From Paracoccaceae bacterium (GTDB lineage Bacteria > Pseudomonadota > Alphaproteobacteria > Rhodobacterales > Rhodobacteraceae), in the NCBI GenBank assembly GCA_020629115.1, contig JAHDDY010000033.1, positions 1 to 34,577 of the forward strand: DNA of 34,577 nucleotides. The letters run 5' to 3'. Under the pieces are notes generated by a model that ran no database searches, was not told the origin of the DNA, and saw nothing but the letters and a program-made list of their open reading frames with translations. Both the position numbers and the translations under genes were made by a program. Of the stretch, positions 15,295-23,056 are shown piece by piece (positions within the stretch are counted from its first letter, which is position 1; each line of letters begins with the position of its first letter).

Positions 15295-16404
15295 ATGGCC
15301 GACCTGCCCTCCTTCGCGCCGATCCCCGCCGCGTTGCCCGCGACCGTCCCCTTCGTCGGGCCGGAGGAGATGGCACGCGGGCGCGGGCGGGATTTCACGG
15401 TGCGGCTGGGGGCGAACGAGCTGACCCTGCCGCCGTCCCCGGCGGTGGCCGAGGCGATCCGGCGGGGGGCGGCGGAGGCGCGCTGGTATCCCGATTCGGC
15501 CGCCCACGACCTGCGCGTGGCCCTCGCCGCCCATTTCGGCTACGCGCCGGAGGAGGTGATGGTGGGCGAGGGGATCGACGGGCTGCTCGGCCTCGTCGCC
15601 CGGCTGTTCCTCGCGCCGGGGCAGGTCGCGGTCACGTCGCTGGGGGCGTATCCGACCTTCAACTACCACGTCGTCGGCCATGGCGCGCGGCTGGAGACGG
15701 TGCCCTATCGCGGCGACCGCGAGGACCCCGAAGCGCTGGCGGCGAGGGCACGCGAGACGGGCGCGCGGCTGGTCTACCTCTCCAACCCGGACAACCCGAT
15801 GGGGAGTTGGGTCTCCCACGCCGCCGTCGACACTCTGGCGCAGGCGGTGCCGGATGACTGCCTCGTGCTGCTCGACGAGGCCTATGCCGAGTTCCACACC
15901 GACGCGGATGCTGTCACCCCGCGCGGCTACCGCCGCCCCAACGTCATGCGCCTGCGTACCTTCTCCAAGGCCTACGGGCTGGCGGGGATGCGGGTCGGCT
16001 GCGCCATCGGGCACCCGGAGCTCGTCGCGGGGTTCGACCGCATCCGCAACCATTTCGGCGTCACGCGCCTGTCGCAGATCGCGGCGCTGGCGGCGCTGGG
16101 CGATGCCGAGCATCTGGCCGGGGTGGTCGAGCGGGTCGCCGCCGGGCGGGCGCGGCTGGCGGCTATCGCGGAGGCGAACGGGCTGGTGCCGCTGCTCTCG
16201 GCGACGAACTTCGTCACCATGGATTGCGGGCGGGACGGGGACCATGCCCGCGCGGTGCTGCGGGAATTGCTGGCCCGCGACGTCTTCGCCCGGATGCCCG
16301 GCCCCGCCCCCCTCGACCGCTGCATCCGCATCGCGACGGGCACGGAGGCGGAGCTGGACGTGGTGGCGGAGACCCTGCCGGAGGCGTTGCGGGCCGTGGG
16401 ATAG
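15295..16404 (+). CDS. HisC-like PLP-dependent aminotransferase
   Basis: This 369-residue class I/II aminotransferase of the histidinol-phosphate aminotransferase group uses PLP in the cytosol. SNPDNPMG carries the cofactor asparagine (N164), DEAYAEF places D194 and Y197, and TFSKAYGLAGMRVG carries the Schiff-base lysine K225. The final helix region CIRIATGTEAELD is also typical. GAGG at 15284-15287 precedes ATG 15295. There are no his genes nearby, so the substrate may be another amino acid. It is not proven to be the biosynthetic HisC. Confidence 0.85.
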   Translation: MADLPSFAPIPAALPATVPFVGPEEMARGRGRDFTVRLGANELTLPPSPAVAEAIRRGAAEARWYPDSAAHDLRVALAAHFGYAPEEVMVGEGIDGLLGLVARLFLAPGQVAVTSLGAYPTFNYHVVGHGARLETVPYRGDREDPEALAARARETGARLVYLSNPDNPMGSWVSHAAVDTLAQAVPDDCLVLLDEAYAEFHTDADAVTPRGYRRPNVMRLRTFSKAYGLAGMRVGCAIGHPELVAGFDRIRNHFGVTRLSQIAALAALGDAEHLAGVVERVAAGRARLAAIAEANGLVPLLSATNFVTMDCGRDGDHARAVLRELLARDVFARMPGPAPLDRCIRIATGTEAELDVVAETLPEALRAVG

Positions 16405-16414
16405 GAACGCTTCC

Positions 16415-16435
16415 GCCCCGCACTCGATGCGGGGC
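16415..16435. terminator. Repeat-type terminator hairpin (copy also at 34487-34507)
   Basis: GCCCCGCA (16415-16422) and TGCGGGGC (16428-16435) form a perfect 8-bp stem with a 5-nt loop, just after the aminotransferase stop. The 29 bases at 16415-16443 recur exactly as the reverse complement at 34479-34507, so the hairpin belongs to a dispersed repeat. Confidence 0.6.
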
Positions 16436-16465
16436 CTGTCGCGATGAGGCGCTTCGCTCGAAAAG

Positions 16466-16486
16466 GCCCCGGCTCAAGGCCGGGGC
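16466..16486. terminator. Second GC-rich terminator hairpin
   Basis: GCCCCGGC (16466-16473) and GCCGGGGC (16479-16486) form an 8-bp stem with a 5-nt loop, adjacent to the stop of the convergent dehydrogenase at 16493. It pairs with the hairpin at 16415 to insulate the two convergent genes. Confidence 0.55.
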
Positions 16487-16492
16487 AGAGTC

Positions 16493-17374
16493 TCAACCCT
16501 CCCCCTTCACCCCCTTGAAGAATTCCATCGCCATCGCCTGATCCTCCCCGCCCAGCCCCGCGGCGGTCAGCAGGCGGTGGATTTCGAGGCACAGGGCGGT
16601 CATGGGCATGGCAGTGGTGGTGCGCCGGGCGAGATCCTGCACGGCGTGGAGGTCCTTGACCATGTTGTCGATGCGGCCCGTGCGGCGGTAGTCCTTCGTC
16701 GCGTAGCGGGGCATGTATTCCTGGAGCAGGGCGCTGTCGGCGCGACCTCCCTTCAGCGCCGCCGGGATCTTCTCCGCGTCCACCCCGGCATCCAGGGCCA
16801 GTTGCGCCGCCTCGGCCACGGCGAGGAAGCCGAGGCCGCACAGCACCTGGTTGATGAGCTTGGTCGTCTGCCCCGCGCCGGGGCCGCCCATATGCGTGTA
16901 GTTCGCCGCGACGTGGCGCAGGGCGCGGTGGGCGCGCTCCACGTCCGCCGCCTCGCCCCCGGCCATGAGCGTCAGTTCCCCCGTCGCCGCCTTGGGCGCG
17001 CCGCCCGAAAGCGGGCTGTCGACCCAGGCGAGGCCCGCCTCCTTCGCCCGGGCGGCCATCTCGCGGGTCGCCTCGGGGTCGATGGAGGACATGTCGATGA
17101 TCAGCGTGCCCGGCGCGGCCCCCTCGGCCACGCCCCCCTCGCCGAAGACCGCCCGTTCGACGATGGCCGCCGAGTTGAGGCTGGTAATGACGAACTCGGC
17201 CCCGCGCGCGGCGTCGGCGGCGCTGGCGGCGGCCGTCGCGCCCCTGTCGGTCAGGGTCGCCACGCGGTCGGCGTCGAGATCGAAGACGGTCAGGGCGTTG
17301 CCGGTCTCCAGCAGGCGCGCGCCGATGGCGCCGCCCATGGCCCCCGCACCGATCAGGGCGATTGTCTCGGACAT
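16493..17374 (-). CDS. NAD(P)-dependent beta-hydroxyacid dehydrogenase (HIBADH family)
   Basis: This 293-residue protein of the 3-hydroxyisobutyrate / tartronate semialdehyde / 6-phosphogluconate-like dehydrogenase family has an N-terminal Rossmann motif IGAGAMGGAIG (residues 8-18) and the substrate loop DSPLSGGAPKAATGEL (119-134). The catalytic lysine is K172 in GQTTKLINQ. The all-alpha C-terminal dimer domain is complete. It is 21 nt downstream of a gluconate 5-dehydrogenase on the same strand, so a role in sugar-acid catabolism (GarR-like) fits better than valine breakdown. The substrate is inferred. Confidence 0.85.
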   Translation of the reverse strand: MSETIALIGAGAMGGAIGARLLETGNALTVFDLDADRVATLTDRGATAAASAADAARGAEFVITSLNSAAIVERAVFGEGGVAEGAAPGTLIIDMSSIDPEATREMAARAKEAGLAWVDSPLSGGAPKAATGELTLMAGGEAADVERAHRALRHVAANYTHMGGPGAGQTTKLINQVLCGLGFLAVAEAAQLALDAGVDAEKIPAALKGGRADSALLQEYMPRYATKDYRRTGRIDNMVKDLHAVQDLARRTTTAMPMTALCLEIHRLLTAAGLGGEDQAMAMEFFKGVKGEG

Positions 17375-17395
17375 GATGGATGGTTCTCCCGGTGT

Positions 17396-18169
17396 TCAGA
17401 GCGACGCGGTGATCCCGCCGTCGACGTAGAGCGTATGCCCGTTGACGAAGCTCGACGCCGCCGAGGACAGGAAGATCGCCGCCCCCACCAGCTCCTCCAC
17501 GTCGCCCCAGCGCCCGGCGGGGGTGCGCTTGGCGAGCCAGGCGGTGAAATCGGCATCGGCGACGAGGGCCGCCGTCAGCTCGGTGTCGAAATAGCCCGGC
17601 GCGATGGCGTTGCATTGCAGGCCGTACTGCGCCCAGTCCGTCGCCATGCCCTTGGTCAGGTTCACCACCGCACCCTTGGTCGCGGTGTAGGGGGCGATGC
17701 CGGGGCGGGCCAGCGCCGACTGGACGCTCGCGATGTTGACGATCTTGCCCGCGCCCCGCCCGATCATGTGCCGCGCCGCCGCCTGCCCCACGTGGAACAC
17801 GCTGGCGATGTTGGTCTGGAGCAGCGCCTCGAAGGCCTCGGCCGGAAAATCCTCCAGCGGGGTGCGGTGCTGCATCCCGGCATTGTTGACCAGGATGTCG
17901 ATGGGGCCGGTATTCTCCTCGAAGCCGTCCACCGCCGCGCGCGCCGCCGCGTGGTCGGTCACGTCGAAGGGCAGCGTCTCGACCGTCGCCCCGCCCGCGC
18001 GCAGCGTTTCCGCCGCGCTGTCGAGACGCCCGGCATCGCGCCCGTTCAGCACGACGGTCGCCCCCGCCCCGGCGAGACCCTTGGCCAGCGCGTAACCGAT
18101 GCCCTGGGACGAGCCGGTGACGAGCGCGCGTTTTCCGGCGAGCGAGAACAGGGGGTGGGAATCGGGCAT
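17396..18169 (-). CDS. idnO: Gluconate 5-dehydrogenase-like SDR
   Basis: This 257-residue short-chain dehydrogenase has TGSSQGIG at 18-25, NNAG at 95-98 and catalytic S148-Y161-K165. It ends in the glycine-rich YVDGGITASL typical of gluconate 5-dehydrogenases, which reduce 5-keto-D-gluconate to D-gluconate. GGAG lies 8 nt before ATG 18169. It is divergent from an L-idonate 5-dehydrogenase gene. The two reactions are consecutive in L-idonate catabolism, which supports the IdnO assignment. The upstream in-frame ATG at 18277 lies in promoter DNA and is rejected. Confidence 0.85.
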   Translation of the reverse strand: MPDSHPLFSLAGKRALVTGSSQGIGYALAKGLAGAGATVVLNGRDAGRLDSAAETLRAGGATVETLPFDVTDHAAARAAVDGFEENTGPIDILVNNAGMQHRTPLEDFPAEAFEALLQTNIASVFHVGQAAARHMIGRGAGKIVNIASVQSALARPGIAPYTATKGAVVNLTKGMATDWAQYGLQCNAIAPGYFDTELTAALVADADFTAWLAKRTPAGRWGDVEELVGAAIFLSSAASSFVNGHTLYVDGGITASL

Positions 18170-18206
18170 CGGCGTCTCTCCGGGCGGGCAATGCGGCCTG
18201 CCGGGA

Positions 18207-18256
18207 TTGACAGGGGATACCGATGCAGCATGTTCCCGGTAACGCGGGGATGTCAA
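18207..18256. promoter_or_regulatory. Overlapping divergent promoters of idnO and idnD
   Basis: A perfect -35 TTGACA lies at 18207-18212 on the plus strand, with CATGTT 16 nt on as a partial -10 box. A second perfect TTGACA lies on the minus strand at 18256-18251, facing the first. The two promoters therefore share the same ~50 bp. The short palindrome ATGCAGCAT (18223-18231) sits between them and is a candidate operator. Confidence 0.5.
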
Positions 18257-18291
18257 CCTGACGCACCCGCCCCGCACGGAGACCGCCCCCC

Positions 18292-19323
18292 ATGAAAGCC
18301 ATCGTCGCCCACGGCCCGAAGGATCTGCGCATCGAGGACCGCGAGGTCGGCACGCCGGGGGAGGGCGAGGTGCTGGTGCGCATGGCCGCCGGGGGCATCT
18401 GCGGCTCGGACCTGCATTACTACGCCCATGCGGGCTACGGCACCGTGCGCCTGCGCGAGCCGATGATCCTCGGGCACGAGGTCTCGGGCCACGTCGCCGC
18501 GCTGGGGCCGGGGGTGACGGGCCTGCGCGAGGGTCAGCTCGTCGCCCTCTCGCCGTCGCGCCCCTGCGGCGCGTGCCGCTACTGCCGGGAGGGGACGCCG
18601 AACCATTGCCTCGACATGCGCTTCTACGGTTCCGCCATGGTCTTCCCGCACATCCAGGGCGCGTTCCGCGAGATGATCGTCGCGAAGGCCGAACAATGCA
18701 TCCCCGCCGACGGGCTGAGCGCGGGCAAGGCGGCGATGGCCGAGCCGCTGGCCGTGGTGCTGCATGCGGCGAAGCTGGCCGGGGACCTTATGGGCAGGCG
18801 CGTGCTGGTGACGGGCTGCGGCCCCATCGGCCTGCTCGCCGTCATGGTCGCGCGCGCCGCCGGGGCCATCGAGGTCGTGGCGACCGACATCGCGCCCTTC
18901 ACCCTCGACATGGCCCGCACGGTCGGGGCCGACACGGCGCTGAACGTGGCCGAGAACGCCCAGGCGCTCGATCCGTACGACGCGGACAAGGGCCGCTTCG
19001 ACGTGCTGTTCGAATGCTCCGGCGTCGCCTCGGCCCTGGCCGGAGCCGTGCCGAGCCTGCGCCCGCGCGGGGTGCTGATGCAACTCGGCCTCGGCGGCGA
19101 CATGACGGTGCCGATGCAGATGATGACCGCCAAGGAGATCCAGCTTCGCGGCTCCTTCCGCTTCCACGCGGAATTCCTCACGGCCGTCGAGATGATGCGC
19201 AATGGCCGCCTCGACGTGGCCCCGCTCATCACCGGCACCATGCCCCTCTCGGACGCCCTCGCCGCCTTCGAGCATGCGGGCGACCGGAGCCGGGCGATCA
19301 AGACGCAATTGGCGTTCGGCTAG
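18292..19323 (+). CDS. idnD: L-idonate 5-dehydrogenase
   Basis: This 343-residue zinc-dependent medium-chain dehydrogenase oxidises L-idonate to 5-keto-D-gluconate with NAD(P). Catalytic zinc ligands are C37 (GGICGSDLHYY) and H62-E63 (GHE). The structural zinc is held by C92, C95, C98 and C106. The Rossmann motif is VTGCGPIGLLA. GSDLHYY and the AMAEPLAVVLHA region favour L-idonate 5-dehydrogenase over threonine or sorbitol dehydrogenase. It is divergent from idnO. No idonate or gluconate transporter or IdnR regulator is seen in the window. Confidence 0.88.
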   Translation: MKAIVAHGPKDLRIEDREVGTPGEGEVLVRMAAGGICGSDLHYYAHAGYGTVRLREPMILGHEVSGHVAALGPGVTGLREGQLVALSPSRPCGACRYCREGTPNHCLDMRFYGSAMVFPHIQGAFREMIVAKAEQCIPADGLSAGKAAMAEPLAVVLHAAKLAGDLMGRRVLVTGCGPIGLLAVMVARAAGAIEVVATDIAPFTLDMARTVGADTALNVAENAQALDPYDADKGRFDVLFECSGVASALAGAVPSLRPRGVLMQLGLGGDMTVPMQMMTAKEIQLRGSFRFHAEFLTAVEMMRNGRLDVAPLITGTMPLSDALAAFEHAGDRSRAIKTQLAFG

Positions 19324-19334
19324 GAGACCCGGTC

Positions 19335-19420
19335 ATGGTCGGGTCCGTTCCGACCATCCATCTCTCCATTCGGACGGCTTTCGACGTTGAGAGATGGACC
19401 CTCGCAACGCGTGCGAGGGT
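19335..19420. terminator. Three contiguous stem-loops between convergent genes
   Basis: Stem 1 is ATGGTCGG (19335-19342) with CCGACCAT (19350-19357). Stem 2 is CCATCTCTC (19358-19366) with GAGAGATGG (19389-19397). Stem 3 is ACCCTCGCA (19398-19406) with TGCGAGGGT (19412-19420). All are perfect and abut without a single unpaired base between them. They sit between idnD and the DUF1028 gene and probably terminate both. Confidence 0.65.
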
Positions 19421-19436
19421 GACCCGATCCATGTTC

Positions 19437-20111
19437 CTACACGTCCCCCGGCACGCCGTAGCTTGGCGCCGCCGACGGGTCGAGGGCGCGGGTGACGTAG
19501 GCGTCGAGTTGCGGTTCGTAGAGCGTCCAGAGCGCCGCGAGCGCCTCGACGGGGCAGTCCTCCGTCCAGTCCACGCGCAGGTCCGCCACCGGCCAGGCGA
19601 CTTCCCGCACCAGCAGCATCCCCGCCGAATGCACCGGCCCCGCCTCGCCCCCCGCCGCCAGCGCCGCGCGCATGGTCGCGACGAGCCGGTCGCCCAGGGG
19701 GCCGGTCGTGGCCCCGAACGCCTCGACCATGCGCGCGGGCACGTCCTCGCTCGCCAGCAGGTTCCCGCCGCAGGCGACGTCCTCCCCCCGCGCCTCGGCC
19801 CAGAGGCCTAAGGCGTTGCCGCCCGAATGGATCGCGCTGCGCCCCGCCCCGTCGACCGCGAGCACCTGGCGATAGTCCATCGCCCCGCCCGTCGCGCGCA
19901 GGATGGCCACCGCCTCCGGCGCGCTCGCCCCGAGGCCCATGAGGTCGAGCGCGCGCGGCCCCAGCGTCGGGTCGGTCACGTTCTGGCTCGCCACCGCGCC
20001 GACGCCCGCGCGGGCATAGGTGCAGCGCGCGGCCACCGCCGGCGAGGAGGAGGCGACCGCCACCCCGAACATGCCGCTCCCGGCACAGCGCGCGACGACG
20101 GAAAAGGTCAT
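19437..20111 (-). CDS. DUF1028 domain-containing protein
   Basis: This 224-residue protein belongs to the DUF1028 family, which is related to Ntn hydrolases. It starts MTFSVVAR with T2 or S4 as possible nucleophiles. Family stretches include GVAVASSSPAV, ARAGVGAVASQN (~34-44), GPRALDLM and CGGNLLASEDV. No reaction is established for the family as a whole. Its ATG overlaps the stop of the Rieske oxygenase gene (ATGA), so it is the third gene of a coupled operon with RidA and the oxygenase. A role in amide or imine processing is inferred from context only. Confidence 0.88.
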   Translation of the reverse strand: MTFSVVARCAGSGMFGVAVASSSPAVAARCTYARAGVGAVASQNVTDPTLGPRALDLMGLGASAPEAVAILRATGGAMDYRQVLAVDGAGRSAIHSGGNALGLWAEARGEDVACGGNLLASEDVPARMVEAFGATTGPLGDRLVATMRAALAAGGEAGPVHSAGMLLVREVAWPVADLRVDWTEDCPVEALAALWTLYEPQLDAYVTRALDPSAAPSYGVPGDV

Positions 20112-21166
20112 GCCCGGTTCTCCTGTCCCGCGTAGAGGAAGTCGTGGAAATCCGCGATGACGCCCTCCAGATGCTCCGGCGCGAGCGGCCCGGCATCGGC
20201 GAAGCGCGAGGCGATGCCGCGCTGGGTCGCCTCCAGCCGCGCCCGGTCCTCCTCGTTCACCGCGCTCCACAGGGCGATGCGCTGGGCCTTCGTCGCCTCG
20301 TCCATCTCGTCGCCGTAGGACGCGAGGCTCCAGCGCACGCGCGTCCGGCCCGGTCCCTCCGGGATGAGGCAGAAGGAGGCCTGAAGGCTCGCCGCCTGCG
20401 AGACGAGGTGGCACGGGTAGACGCAGAACAGCGTCGAGCGCCGCCGTTCCGCCTCGCTCAGCCCCGGCGCGCCCCGCCCACGCGGGGCGGCCCTGTCGGG
20501 GTAGTTGGCGCAATAGCCGGTGAAGGCCCCGCCGCCGTCGAACTTCCGCGCCAGCGCCGTGGGCGTGTAGTCGTGCAGCGTCTTCGTGTGGACGACCGAC
20601 AGGTGATAGGCTTCGAGGAAGTTCTCCACCACCGCCTTCCAGTTCGCCGCCCAGACCTTCTCGCCGGTATGGAAGGTGCGGAAGTCCCCGGGCGCGTAGG
20701 GGTCGACCCGCCCGGCCAGCGCGTCGAGCCGCGGGGCGAGGGCGGGGGCCGCGCCGTCGAGGTTCACGTAGAGGAAGCCGCGCCATTCCTCGGCCCGGTG
20801 CCGGGGCAGGCACAGGTCCGCGATGGCCTCCCGGGGCATGCGCGGGGCCGACAGGAGCGCGCCGTCCCGCCCGTAGCTCCAGGCGTGGTAGGGGCAGACG
20901 AAGCGCCGCGCATGTCCCGACCCCTCGGCCACGGGGCTGGACCGATGGCGGCACAGGTTCGCGAAGACCCGCGCGACGCCGTCGTCGCCCCGCACCGTCA
21001 GCAGCGGCTCGCCGCACAGGTCGAGCGTCAGGTAGTCGCCCGGCGCCGCGATCTCGTCCGTCCGCCCGATGCACAGCCAGCCCCGGCGCAGCACGTCCGC
21101 CGTCTCCGCCTCGAACACGTCCCGCGCGGCATAGGCCCGGCCCGCCAGCCCCGCCCGCGCGGTCAT
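20108..21166 (-). CDS. Rieske non-haem iron oxygenase, alpha subunit
   Basis: This 352-residue oxygenase has an N-terminal Rieske [2Fe-2S] centre (C72-x-H74 in NLCRHR, C91-x-x-H94 in CPYHAW). The C-terminal mononuclear iron site has NWKAVVENFLEAYHLSVVH, with H188 and H193 as ligands. This pattern is closest to the choline monooxygenase, glycine betaine and carnitine oxygenase side of the family, but the substrate cannot be read from sequence. The reaction needs O2 and electrons from a reductase, and no reductase or ferredoxin gene lies in the window. The gene overlaps RidA upstream and DUF1028 downstream by 4 nt each. Confidence 0.88.
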   Translation of the reverse strand: MTARAGLAGRAYAARDVFEAETADVLRRGWLCIGRTDEIAAPGDYLTLDLCGEPLLTVRGDDGVARVFANLCRHRSSPVAEGSGHARRFVCPYHAWSYGRDGALLSAPRMPREAIADLCLPRHRAEEWRGFLYVNLDGAAPALAPRLDALAGRVDPYAPGDFRTFHTGEKVWAANWKAVVENFLEAYHLSVVHTKTLHDYTPTALARKFDGGGAFTGYCANYPDRAAPRGRGAPGLSEAERRRSTLFCVYPCHLVSQAASLQASFCLIPEGPGRTRVRWSLASYGDEMDEATKAQRIALWSAVNEEDRARLEATQRGIASRFADAGPLAPEHLEGVIADFHDFLYAGQENRA

Positions 21167-21600
21167 GCCGGGGCCTGCCATTCGTCGTCCGGGATCACCG
21201 CCGTCGCGTCGATCTCGACCAGCCAGCCGGGCCGGGCCAGCGCGCTGACCACGAGGCCGGTGGAGACGGGGTGCACGCCGCGGATGTACTCGCCCATCGT
21301 CCGGTAGACCGCCTCGCGGTGGCGCACGTCTGTGATGTAGACGACGACCTTGACCAGATGCGCCATCGTCCCGCCCGCCTCCTCGATGAGCTGGCGGATG
21401 TTCTGCATGACCCTGTGCGTCTGCTCGGCGGGGTCGTGGCTGCCGATATCGACCCCGTCGTCCAGCGATTGCGGGCATTGCCCGCGCATCCAGACGGTGC
21501 GCCCGCCGCGCGTGACGACGGCCTGGCACAGGTCGGTGTCGAGGGCCTGCTCGGGATAGGTGTCGCGGGTGTTGAACCTGCGGATGCGGGTATGCGCCAT
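21163..21600 (-). CDS. RidA family (YjgF/YER057c/UK114) deaminase
   Basis: This 145-residue RidA-fold protein heads the operon. Family features are the N-terminal RFNTRDTYPE stretch, GQCPQSLDDG (~40-49), and the substrate arginine R123 in ARPGWLVEIDATAV with E129. RidA proteins hydrolyse reactive imines or enamines. GGAGG precedes ATG 21600 at good spacing. Its stop overlaps the Rieske gene start (ATGA). In this context it may clear an imine formed by oxidation of an amine substrate, which is inference. Confidence 0.88.
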   Translation of the reverse strand: MAHTRIRRFNTRDTYPEQALDTDLCQAVVTRGGRTVWMRGQCPQSLDDGVDIGSHDPAEQTHRVMQNIRQLIEEAGGTMAHLVKVVVYITDVRHREAVYRTMGEYIRGVHPVSTGLVVSALARPGWLVEIDATAVIPDDEWQAPA

Positions 21601-21662
21601 GCTCGTCCCTCCGAAAGTGGTCTGCCCCCTCGACGCTTTCACGGAACCCCCCGCCTCGGAAA

Positions 21663-21721
21663 GGCGGAATCCGCCAAAAGGTGGCCCGAATGCGACGCGG
21701 CGTCGCCCGATTCGATTCGGG
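21663..21721. promoter_or_regulatory. Cluster of three dyads in a divergent promoter region
   Basis: Between the RidA operon and the flavoprotein gene lie three dyads: GGCGGA-A-TCCGCC (21663-21675), GCGACGC-G-GCGTCGC (21692-21706), and CCCGA-6-TCGGG (21706-21721). They are candidate operators for a shared regulator. No regulator gene is adjacent. Confidence 0.4.
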
Positions 21722-21777
21722 TTCGCGCGGCGCGCGTTTCGCGCTAGCGTCGGGCCGAAGCAGCTCGGGAGGACGCG

Positions 21778-23037
21778 ATGGGGCGGGTCGGGGAGACGGA
21801 TACGCTGGTGGTCGGCGGCGGTCAGGCGGGCCTCGCCATGAGCGCGCATCTGGGCAAGGGCGGCATTCCGCATCTGGTGCTGGAGAAGGGCCGCATCGCC
21901 GAGAAATGGCGCTCGGCGCGGTGGGATTCGCTGGTGGCCAACGGTCCCGCCTGGCACGACCGCTTTCCCGACATGGCCTTCGAGAACGAGAATCCCGATT
22001 CCTTCGTCCCCAAGGAGCGGGTGGCCGACTATTTCGCCGCCTTCGCGCGCCGCATCGACGCCCCCGTCCGCTGCGGGGTCGAGGTGCGGCGGGTGACGCG
22101 GCGGACGGGCGCGCCCGGCTTCCGCGTCGAGACGTCGGACGGCGCGATCCATGCCAGGCGCGTGGTCGCCGCGACCGGCCCGTTCCAGCGCCCGCTCGTC
22201 CCGCCGCTGGTGCCGGAGGACGCGCCGGTGATGCAGATGCATTCCAACGCCTACCGCAACCCCGCGCAGCTACCCGACGGGGCGGTGCTCGTGGTCGGCT
22301 GCGGCTCGTCGGGCACGCAGATCGCCGAGGAGCTGATGCGGGCGGGGCGGCGCGTCTACCTCTCGGTCGGCCCGCACAACCGCCCGCCCCGCCGCTATCG
22401 CGGGCGCGACAACGTCTGGTGGCTGGGCGTGCTGAACAAGTGGGAGGCATCGGCGATGACGCCGGGCATGGAACACGTCACCATCGCCGTCAGCGGCGCG
22501 CGGGGCGGGCACACGGTCGATTTCCGCCGCCTCGCCGGGCAGGGCATGACGCTGGTGGGCATGGCCGAGCGCTATGCGGACGGGGCGATACATTTCGCCG
22601 GCGACCTCGCGCGCAACCTCGCGCGGGGGGATGCGGACTACCTGTCGGTCCTCGACGAGGCCGACGCCTATGCCGCCCGCAACGGTCTCGACCTGCCACG
22701 GGAGCCGGAGGCCCGCATCATCCCGCCCGACCCCGATTGCGTGACGGACCCCCTGCGCCGCCTCGACCTGCGCGCGGCGGGCGTCGGGACGATCCTCTGG
22801 GCGACGGGCTACGCGCAGGATTTCGGCTGGCTGCCGCCCGGGGCGCTGGACGGGGCGGGACGGGCGCGGCACGAGCGCGGGGTCTCCGCCGAGCCGGGGG
22901 TCTACTTCCTCGGGTTGCCGTGGCTGTCGCGGCGGGGATCGTCCTTCATCTGGGGCGTGTGGCAGGACGCGAAGTTCGTCGCCGACCACATCGCCATCCA
23001 GCGCGCCTACCACGCCTACGAACCGGCCCCGGCCTGA
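21778..23037 (+). CDS. Flavin-containing monooxygenase-like NAD(P)/FAD oxidoreductase
   Basis: This 419-residue flavoprotein has an FAD Rossmann motif VVGGGQAGLAMS (residues 11-22) and a second, NADPH-type motif VVGCGSSGTQIAEEL. ATGYAQDF near residue ~342 is the usual family motif before the C-terminal part. The family covers Baeyer-Villiger and N- or S-oxygenating monooxygenases, often mislabelled as potassium-transport flavoproteins. GGGAGG precedes ATG 21778. It is divergent from the RidA-Rieske-DUF1028 operon and may act on the same compound. Its substrate is unknown. Confidence 0.85.
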   Translation: MGRVGETDTLVVGGGQAGLAMSAHLGKGGIPHLVLEKGRIAEKWRSARWDSLVANGPAWHDRFPDMAFENENPDSFVPKERVADYFAAFARRIDAPVRCGVEVRRVTRRTGAPGFRVETSDGAIHARRVVAATGPFQRPLVPPLVPEDAPVMQMHSNAYRNPAQLPDGAVLVVGCGSSGTQIAEELMRAGRRVYLSVGPHNRPPRRYRGRDNVWWLGVLNKWEASAMTPGMEHVTIAVSGARGGHTVDFRRLAGQGMTLVGMAERYADGAIHFAGDLARNLARGDADYLSVLDEADAYAARNGLDLPREPEARIIPPDPDCVTDPLRRLDLRAAGVGTILWATGYAQDFGWLPPGALDGAGRARHERGVSAEPGVYFLGLPWLSRRGSSFIWGVWQDAKFVADHIAIQRAYHAYEPAPA

Positions 23038-23048
23038 GGGGGCCGGGG
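23027..23048. terminator. Bidirectional terminator hairpin overlapping a stop codon
   Basis: CCCCGGCC (23027-23034) and GGCCGGGG (23041-23048) form a perfect 8-bp stem. The stop codon of the flavoprotein (23035-23037) lies in the 6-nt loop. The next gene converges, ending at 23057. Confidence 0.55.
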
Positions 23049-23056
23049 GGCCGGGC

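Noticed and set aside
19335-19420. A tRNA or cloverleaf reading of the three stem-loops
   Set aside because: There is no acceptor stem closing the set, no T-loop consensus, and no CCA end. Loop sizes do not fit a tRNA.
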